Shown here one piece after another: positions 1 through 3,719 of a stretch of DNA of 5,511 bases. Position 1 is the first letter of the stretch. Every line of letters starts with the position of its first letter. Under the pieces are notes generated by a model that searched no databases, was not told where the DNA came from, and worked only from the letters and a program-made list of their open reading frames with translations. Source of the stretch: an uncultured Streptococcus sp. (lineage in GTDB: Bacteria; Bacillota; Bacilli; Lactobacillales; Streptococcaceae); NCBI RefSeq assembly GCF_938036805.1, contig NZ_CALHWC010000108.1, positions 1 through 5,511 of the forward strand, in the 5' to 3' direction. The position numbers were made by a program, and so were the translations under genes.

Positions 1-1
1 T

Positions 2-28
2 CTTGCTCGACAATCCAAAGACAATTGA
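2..28 (+). CDS. Possible 3' end of a truncated upstream gene
   Basis: One plus-strand frame reads LARQSKDN and then a TGA stop at 26-28, directly abutting the terminator hairpin that starts at 27. A gene ending just before a plus-strand terminator would fit, and it would converge on yidC2. Eight residues are too few to identify a protein, and another frame stays open to a TAG at 60-62, through the hairpin. This is a weak positional inference; the stretch may equally be non-coding. Confidence 0.2.
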   Translation, partial: LARQSKDN

Positions 29-60
29 GAGGCTAGGACTTTTGTCCCAGCCTCTCTTTT
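27..60 (+). terminator. Rho-independent terminator, recurrent streptococcal hairpin type
   Basis: GAGAGGCTAGGAC (27-39) pairs with GTCCCAGCCTCTC (44-56) around a TTTT loop. Twelve of 13 positions pair; the exception is A35 opposite C48. TTTT follows at 57-60 and then an AT-rich stretch. The T-run is on the plus strand, so it should end a transcript entering from the left. From memory, close versions of this hairpin recur in many streptococcal intergenic regions. Confidence 0.8.
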
Positions 61-80
61 AGTATTATTAGGGCGAGTAG

Positions 81-121
81 AAAAAAATCCCTCCAAGATT
101 AGATAGGAAACCTCAGAGGGA
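81..121 (-). terminator. Probable terminator of the acylphosphatase-yidC2 transcript
   Basis: On the minus strand, TCCCTC (121-116) pairs with GAGGGA (93-88) and is followed by seven T residues (87-81), 15 bases beyond the yidC2 stop. The stem is six pairs with a large 22-base loop in which I see only a tiny GG-AAA-CC inner hairpin, so it is weaker than the hairpin at 27-60. The two face each other as expected between convergent genes. Confidence 0.6.
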
Positions 122-135
122 CATGGATAGTTTAT

Positions 136-1056
136 TTATCTAGAACGTTGTTTACCAGCGTTGCGATTCTTTTTCTTTTTATTGTTTTGAGTGATTGCTT
201 GGCTCGCTTTTGGCGTCACATCTTTGATGCGACCTGCATTGCTCATGGCTTTCGGAGGATTCTTTTTGTATTCTTCTGCTACTTGCTTCCTGATCCGAGG
301 ACGCATTAAGTAGTTAATGATGAATTGTTGGATGATTTGGATGAAACCACCGACTACCCAGTAGAGGGTCACAGCTGCTGGTGACATGAAAGAGAAGACT
401 ACGATCATAATCGGGCTCACATAAGTAGCGCGCTTCATCTGCTCTTTTTGGGTCTCATCTTCGATACCATGTAGGGAAAGAAGTGATTGGATGTAGTAGA
501 GTACCCCGACAATGAGAGTCAGGACTAGACTAGGTTTTCCTAGATTGATACCAAGGAATGTACTGCTAGCTACGCCGTTTGTGTATTGGGCAGCGAAGAA
601 GAGGGCTGAGAAGAAAGGCATCTGAATAATCAGAGGTAGGCAGCCGATGCCGCCAAACATACTCAGACCATTTTCTCTTTGGGCAGCAAATAATTCTTGC
701 TGGGCTGCTAGCTTTTCTTCTTGCGTTTCGGCATTATTGATTCGTTCTTGAATAGGGGCAAAGATGGGCTTGAAGTAGTTCATCTTTTCTGACTGAAGAG
801 TAGCTTTCCAAGATTGATAGATTCCCAGTGGGAAAATAATCAGCCGCACGATGAGTGTAACGATAATAATCGCTAGACCATAACCAAGGCCTGAATCCTT
901 GGCAAAGAACTGGATGCTATCTGCCATAGGATGGCCAAGCACGTCCCAAATTGGTCCAGCAGGATTACCGGCTTTGTCTCGTCCGACACACCCTGTCAAT
1001 AATAGAAGGAGGGACAAGCTCATTCCAGAGAATAAAATACGTTTAAATGTTTTCAC
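136..1056 (-). CDS. yidC2: Membrane protein insertase YidC2 (Oxa1/YidC/Alb3 family lipoprotein)
   Basis: Inserts and helps fold inner-membrane proteins, alone or with Sec/SRP. The 306-aa product has a lipoprotein signal (MKTFKRILF, a hydrophobic run, then lipobox L20-T21-G22-C23), so C23 is the likely lipidated residue. Five membrane segments follow at about 59-80, 137-157, 174-195, 211-226 and 230-250. R71 in the first (LIVRLIIFPL) matches the groove arginine essential in Gram-positive YidC. Residues 81-133 form the charged cytoplasmic hairpin, and SPAAVTLYWVVGG is the family's usual end of the core. The tail (252-306) carries 18 Lys/Arg against 3 Asp/Glu, including KKKK at 293-296. Streptococci have two paralogues; the long basic tail and the absence of rnpA/jag neighbours point to YidC2. 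The start is GTG, set by AAAGGA nine bases upstream and by the signal peptide beginning there. It lies downstream of acylphosphatase on the same strand. Confidence 0.95.
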   Translation of the reverse strand: MKTFKRILFSGMSLSLLLLLTGCVGRDKAGNPAGPIWDVLGHPMADSIQFFAKDSGLGYGLAIIIVTLIVRLIIFPLGIYQSWKATLQSEKMNYFKPIFAPIQERINNAETQEEKLAAQQELFAAQRENGLSMFGGIGCLPLIIQMPFFSALFFAAQYTNGVASSTFLGINLGKPSLVLTLIVGVLYYIQSLLSLHGIEDETQKEQMKRATYVSPIMIVVFSFMSPAAVTLYWVVGGFIQIIQQFIINYLMRPRIRKQVAEEYKKNPPKAMSNAGRIKDVTPKASQAITQNNKKKKNRNAGKQRSR

Positions 1057-1065
1057 GAGTTCATT

Positions 1066-1071
1066 TCCTTT
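1066..1071 (-). promoter_or_regulatory. Ribosome binding site of yidC2 (supports the GTG start)
   Basis: The minus strand reads AAAGGA, then nine bases, then GTG at 1056-1054. An ATG lies between them (AAATGAAC), but it is out of frame and meets a stop within three codons. GTG is the only start in this position that gives the intact lipoprotein signal. Confidence 0.7.
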
Positions 1072-1095
1072 GTTTCTAAAAAATAATACCTATCT

Positions 1096-1124
1096 ATTCT
1101 ACTGTTTTTTAGGGAAATATACAA
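1096..1124 (-). promoter_or_regulatory. Candidate sigma-A promoter for yidC2
   Basis: On the minus strand, TTGTAT (1124-1119) and TAGAAT (1101-1096) are separated by exactly 17 bases. The -10 matches consensus at five of six positions; the -35 keeps only TTG. It lies within the acylphosphatase-yidC2 gap, about 40 bases before the GTG. It could let yidC2 be expressed independently in addition to read-through from acylphosphatase, as no terminator is visible between the genes. Confidence 0.5.
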
Positions 1125-1137
1125 TAGTTCTCCAGAC

Positions 1138-1416
1138 CTAATTTGCAATTTTAAAGTCAGTATAGGACTCAAAATTGGCCATGGTGACATCTAAATAGCT
1201 GACTTTTGAAAAAGGAGTTGGTCCCTTGCGGATTTCTTGAATGAACTTGGCCATGAGGGCAGAGCTTTCAGCTTGAGCCAAAATTTCGACTGTACCGTCG
1301 TCATTATTCCAGACACGACCGGTAATCCCGCCAATTTGCAGAGCGAGGGAGTAAACGCCCCAACGAAAGCCGACGCCTTGGACTCGTCCTTGCGCGATCA
1401 TTCTTACTTTTTGCAT
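1138..1416 (-). CDS. acyP: Acylphosphatase
   Basis: Small cytoplasmic enzyme hydrolysing the carboxyl-phosphate bond of acylphosphates (EC 3.6.1.7); its physiological substrate in bacteria is unsettled. The 92-aa length is typical. The family signature GRVQGVGFR spans residues 10-18, with R18 the phosphate-binding arginine. The second signature, GRVWNNDDGTVEI (33-45), holds the expected catalytic asparagine, N37. Both active-site residues are therefore present. The ATG is preceded by a near-perfect AAAGGAGGT Shine-Dalgarno about five bases away. It precedes yidC2 on the same strand (81-bp gap) and is divergent from the RNA methyltransferase gene. I recall this acyP/trmH/yidC neighbourhood from other streptococci, but did not check it. 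Confidence 0.95.
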   Translation of the reverse strand: MQKVRMIAQGRVQGVGFRWGVYSLALQIGGITGRVWNNDDGTVEILAQAESSALMAKFIQEIRKGPTPFSKVSYLDVTMANFESYTDFKIAN

Positions 1417-1420
1417 TGTT

Positions 1421-1430
1421 ACCTCCTTTT
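1421..1430 (-). promoter_or_regulatory. Strong Shine-Dalgarno of acylphosphatase
   Basis: The minus strand reads AAAAGGAGGT, nearly complementary to the 16S rRNA 3' end, four bases before the ATG at 1416-1414. It is the strongest ribosome binding site on the minus strand here and contrasts with the divergent methyltransferase gene, which has none. Confidence 0.85.
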
Positions 1431-1443
1431 GTTGCGGTTTGAA

Positions 1444-1512
1444 ACTTGCTTCTCAGCCCATAGCACAGCGAGCAGTTGCTTGCTGGAGATAAGATTTTCT
1501 CTGAAGCTAAGT
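1444..1512 (-). promoter_or_regulatory. Nested inverted repeats in the divergent region, possibly a structured acylphosphatase leader
   Basis: An outer stem pairs ACTTGCTTC (1444-1452) with GAAGC (1503-1507) and AAGT (1509-1512), with T1508 bulged. Inside it, CAGCGAGC (1466-1473) pairs with GCTTGCTG (1478-1485) around AGTT, and a four-pair hairpin joins 1486-1489 to 1498-1501. The stretch lies upstream of the methyltransferase promoter, so if transcribed it belongs to the acylphosphatase leader; otherwise it may be a DNA operator. In minus-strand RNA the middle stem has one A-C mismatch. It matches no riboswitch family I know. Confidence 0.35.
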
Positions 1513-1542
1513 CTAGAGGATGAGTTCAAAACTGCTAGATTG

Positions 1543-1551
1543 TGTTATAAT
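1543..1551 (+). promoter_or_regulatory. Extended -10 promoter of the TrmH-family gene
   Basis: TGT precedes a perfect TATAAT (1546-1551), giving an extended -10 element. No good -35 is seen; the best sequences, around 1523-1530 (AGTTCAAA), are poor or badly spaced. Initiation about seven bases past the -10 would fall at or next to the ATG at 1558, which implies a leaderless mRNA. Confidence 0.75.
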
Positions 1552-1557
1552 GTATTT

Positions 1558-2298
1558 ATGAATATTATAACCTCAAAAGCCAATAATGTGGTAAAAAAAG
1601 CTAAAAAGCTGCATCAAAAAAAATATCGTAGCGAGTCGTATTTGATTGAGGGCTGGCATCTTTTTGAGGAGGCTCTGGCCAGTCAGGCACGGATTTTGCG
1701 AATTTTTGCCTTGGCAGAGTACGAAGAGCGCTTGGCAGCATTTTCTCAGACGATTTTTGTCAGTCCAGAGATTCTCAGTGATTTGGCAGATAGTAAGACA
1801 CCTCAGGGAATCGTTGCAGAATTAGCCTTTGAGGAGCAAACTATTCCAGAAAAGCTGGAAGGTGCCTATCTCTTTTTAGAAGATGTGCAGGATCCTGGCA
1901 ATGTCGGAACCATCATCCGAACAGCGGATGCAGCGGGTTATCAAGGAGTTTTCATCTCTAGCCACTCCGCTGACATTTACAATCTCAAAACCTTGCGTTC
2001 TATGCAGGGCAGCCATTTTCATCTGCCTATTTATCGCGTGAGCAGAGAGGATATGCTGGCCCTAGCTCGTCAAAGTGACCTGCAAATTCTGGCTTCGACC
2101 TTATCAGAAGATTCTGTGGATTATCAAAAGGTCGAAAAACATGAAGATTTCCTCTTAGTCATGGGCAATGAAGGTCAGGGAATCAGCCAAGAAATGACGG
2201 ATGCAGCTGATGTTCTGGTTCACATTTCCATGAAGGGGCAGGCTGAAAGTCTTAACGTAGCTGTGGCAGCCGGCATCCTGATGTTTGCTTTAAGCTAG
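1558..2298 (+). CDS. TrmH/SpoU-family RNA 2'-O-methyltransferase
   Basis: SPOUT-superfamily enzyme expected to transfer a methyl group from S-adenosylmethionine to a ribose 2'-hydroxyl of rRNA or tRNA. The 246-aa protein starts with a basic substrate-binding domain (about 5-90, with KKLHQKKYR and the family-typical YLIEGWHLFEEAL). The catalytic domain has all three SpoU motifs: motif 1 with N115, G117, R121 and A123; motif 2 as GNEGQG at 203-208; and motif 3 as ESLNVAVAAG at 230-239. The knotted SAM site is therefore complete. The frame is open upstream to a TTG at 1237, but that extension lies across acyP, looks non-coding, and ends where the substrate-binding domain begins. No Shine-Dalgarno precedes the ATG, in keeping with a leaderless message. 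The exact target base cannot be read from sequence; B. subtilis YsgA-like and RlmB-like proteins are the nearest relatives I recognise. Confidence 0.92.
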   Translation: MNIITSKANNVVKKAKKLHQKKYRSESYLIEGWHLFEEALASQARILRIFALAEYEERLAAFSQTIFVSPEILSDLADSKTPQGIVAELAFEEQTIPEKLEGAYLFLEDVQDPGNVGTIIRTADAAGYQGVFISSHSADIYNLKTLRSMQGSHFHLPIYRVSREDMLALARQSDLQILASTLSEDSVDYQKVEKHEDFLLVMGNEGQGISQEMTDAADVLVHISMKGQAESLNVAVAAGILMFALS

Positions 2299-2314
2299 CT
2301 TTTAGAAATCTCTC

Positions 2315-2320
2315 TATAAT
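2315..2320 (+). promoter_or_regulatory. Possible -10 element for the HD-domain gene
   Basis: A perfect TATAAT lies 22 bases before the ATG at 2343, but no -35-like hexamer is present 16-18 bases upstream and there is no TGN extension. It could drive a weak internal promoter. Co-transcription from the methyltransferase promoter is equally possible, because no terminator separates the genes; only a 10-bp AAGCTAGCTT palindrome overlaps the upstream stop. Confidence 0.35.
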
Positions 2321-2342
2321 AAAACTAAATGGAGGTGATGAC

Positions 2343-2834
2343 ATGTCTTACAGAGAAGATGATGAATTTATGGCCTATGTGGGGCATTTGATTGAGAAGC
2401 CCAGCGTCCAACGCTTAAAAGGAATTACCCATCATATTCATTCCAATCGGCTTGAACATTCAATCAATGTCAGTTATACTAGTTATAAGATTGCTAAAAA
2501 ATTTGGCTGGAATGCCCGCAGTACAGCACGGGGCGCTCTTCTGCATGATCTATTTTATTATGACTGGCGCGAAACCAAGTTTAAAAAGAGTCATGCTTGG
2601 GTACATCCCCGCCTAGCAGTCCGAAATGCCCGCAAGATTACCAAGCTCAATCGAGTTGAGGAAGATATTATCATCAAGCACATGTGGGGTGCTACCTTAG
2701 CACCACCCCGCTACAAGGAGTCCTTCGTTGTAACTATGGTGGATAAGTATTGGGCGATCAAAGAGGCGACGGCACCTTGGCGGCAAAAGCTGAGTGGACG
2801 TAAAAAGTATCATCGAAAGATGCTGAAAAGTTAA
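2343..2834 (+). CDS. HD-domain protein, predicted metal-dependent phosphohydrolase
   Basis: A 163-aa cytoplasmic protein with the HD metal-binding pattern: H39 (RLEHS), H68-D69 (LLHDLF) and D134 (MVDKYW), plus H88 and H113, which may add ligands. HD proteins hydrolyse phosphate esters of nucleotides or related molecules; nothing here indicates the substrate. The C-terminal third is very basic (WRQKLSGRKKYHRKMLKS), which could contact nucleic acid or simply be surface charge. There is no signal peptide or membrane segment. The start is set by GGAGGTGAT at 2331-2339, three bases before the ATG. It lies 44 bases after the methyltransferase gene and 19 bases before the BI-1-like gene, so all three probably form one transcription unit. 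Confidence 0.85.
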   Translation: MSYREDDEFMAYVGHLIEKPSVQRLKGITHHIHSNRLEHSINVSYTSYKIAKKFGWNARSTARGALLHDLFYYDWRETKFKKSHAWVHPRLAVRNARKITKLNRVEEDIIIKHMWGATLAPPRYKESFVVTMVDKYWAIKEATAPWRQKLSGRKKYHRKMLKS

Positions 2835-2853
2835 AATGTAAAAAGGAGACATT

Positions 2854-3537
2854 ATGAACAATACAGTTATTCAAGAAAATAGTGGACTTTCTAGTTTTTA
2901 TTCTAAGGTCTACGGATTTGTCGGGATGGGAATTGCTATCTCTGCTCTGGTTTCAGGCTTAATGCTGACGACCTTCCAAACAGCTCTAGTTGAGATTTTG
3001 CTCCATTATAGCTGGATTTACTATGGAGCTATCTTCATTGAGCTGGCCTTGGTTTGGTCAGCTTCCAGCAGAGGCCTCCGCAATAGTCCAGCTGCTCTTC
3101 CGCTTTTTTTGAGCTACTCAGCCCTAAACGGATTTACCATGAGTTTCATTGTGGCCATGTACACAGGAGGCGTGGTCTTCAAAGCATTTGCAGTTAGTGC
3201 GGCTGTTTTCCTTGTCATGGCAGCCATGGGCGTCATCATTAAAAAAGATTTATCTGGTATGGGCCGAGCTATGATTGCAGGTCTGATTGGGATTGTGATC
3301 GCAAGTTTTGTCAATATTTTCCTGGGTAGCGACATGATAGACTATATTGTAAGCTACGTCAGCGTCGTCATTTTCGCAGGGTTGATTGCTTGGGATAATC
3401 AAAAAATTCGCTACGTTTATGAGCAAACGGGTGGACAGGCAGGTCTTGGCTGGGCTATTTCTCTAGCTTTGAGCCTCTACCTTGACTTTATCAACCTCTT
3501 CCTCAGCATCCTTCGTATCTTTGGAAGAAATGACTAA
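2854..3537 (+). CDS. Bax inhibitor-1/YccA-family (TMBIM) membrane protein
   Basis: A 227-aa, almost wholly hydrophobic protein with about seven membrane segments (roughly 20-40, 54-70, 80-102, 106-128, 139-157, 165-180 and 199-219), the usual size and layout of the BI-1 family. Family features are the short polar N-terminus, AWDNQKIRYVYE after segment six, and the final LSLYLDFINLFLSILRIFGR. D181 and D211 are good candidates for the paired aspartates that in B. subtilis YetJ form a pH-sensitive calcium gate; R73 may be the arginine partner. E. coli YccA, a relative, modulates the FtsH protease. Calcium leak or protease modulation is thus a family-based possibility, not shown here. AAGGAGA precedes the ATG by four bases. 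It is the last gene of the methyltransferase-HD group, followed by a strong terminator. Confidence 0.93.
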   Translation: MNNTVIQENSGLSSFYSKVYGFVGMGIAISALVSGLMLTTFQTALVEILLHYSWIYYGAIFIELALVWSASSRGLRNSPAALPLFLSYSALNGFTMSFIVAMYTGGVVFKAFAVSAAVFLVMAAMGVIIKKDLSGMGRAMIAGLIGIVIASFVNIFLGSDMIDYIVSYVSVVIFAGLIAWDNQKIRYVYEQTGGQAGLGWAISLALSLYLDFINLFLSILRIFGRND

Positions 3538-3546
3538 TAAAACATG

Positions 3547-3583
3547 GATAGTTTCCTCAATGAATGAGGAGCTATCTTTTTTT
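3547..3583 (+). terminator. Rho-independent terminator after the BI-1-like gene
   Basis: GATAGT (3547-3552) and TCCTCA (3554-3559) pair with TGAGGA (3565-3570) and GCTATC (3571-3576); one T is bulged and the loop is ATGAA. Seven T residues follow at 3577-3583. It lies ten bases past the stop codon and separates the three-gene group from the flotillin unit. Confidence 0.92.
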
Positions 3584-3621
3584 GTTTGAGGGGGATTTCA
3601 GAAGTTGGATAGGAGTAGCAG

Positions 3622-3642
3622 TAAAAGTTTTGCAAACTGTTA
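3622..3642 (+). promoter_or_regulatory. Imperfect palindrome over the flotillin -35, candidate operator
   Basis: The left arm TAA-A-AGTTT (3622-3630) and the right arm AAACT-G-TTA (3634-3642) are symmetric about G3632; eight of ten base pairs of the dyad match, including five in a row next to the centre. The repeat covers the -35 hexamer (3630-3635) completely, a position where a bound dimeric regulator would block RNA polymerase. I cannot match it to a known streptococcal regulator. Confidence 0.4.
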
Positions 3643-3657
3643 ATTTTTTGATATACT
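3630..3657 (+). promoter_or_regulatory. Promoter of the flotillin gene
   Basis: TTGCAA (3630-3635) and TATACT (3652-3657) are 16 bases apart, and TGA before the -10 gives an extended -10 element. Transcription should start near 3664, leaving a leader of about 56 bases. It follows the upstream terminator, so the gene is probably transcribed on its own. Confidence 0.75.
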
Positions 3658-3673
3658 AACTAAAAATATATTT

Positions 3674-3697
3674 GGGCAATGCATTCGTCTATTGCTC
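3674..3697 (+). other. Small hairpin in the flotillin mRNA leader
   Basis: GGGCAAT (3674-3680) can pair with ATTGCTC (3691-3697), seven pairs with one G-U, around a ten-base loop. It lies between the predicted start of transcription and the ribosome binding site at 3707-3714, and no T-run follows, so it is not a terminator. It may influence mRNA stability or mean nothing. Confidence 0.35.
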
Positions 3698-3706
3698 TGG
3701 AAAAAG

Positions 3707-3714
3707 AAAGGAAG
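3707..3714 (+). promoter_or_regulatory. Ribosome binding site fixing the flotillin start
   Basis: AAAGGAAG ends five bases before the ATG at 3720. The open frame extends back to a TTG at 3672, but that codon has no Shine-Dalgarno and would add 16 residues unlike flotillins; the ATG at 3720 gives the usual short N-terminus before the membrane segment. Confidence 0.8.
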
Positions 3715-3719
3715 TTTCT

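Noticed and set aside
899..1141. 80-codon plus-strand open frame across the yidC2 start
   Set aside because: It is antisense to the YidC signal peptide and promoter region, and its product has no recognisable feature.
1237..1557. Upstream extension of the methyltransferase reading frame to a TTG codon
   Set aside because: It runs antisense across the acylphosphatase gene and the divergent promoter, has no ribosome binding site, and the family's N-terminal domain begins at the ATG at 1558.
2292..2301. AAGCTAGCTT palindrome at the end of the methyltransferase gene
   Set aside because: It is only ten bases, overlaps the stop codon and has no loop or T-run, so it is neither a terminator nor a convincing operator.
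121..3554. A 13-base identical string (ACATGGATAGTTT) at 121-133 and 3542-3554, both just after genes
   Set aside because: A single 13-mer match in 5.5 kb is within chance expectation, and it plays different parts at the two sites, so I do not call it a repeat element.
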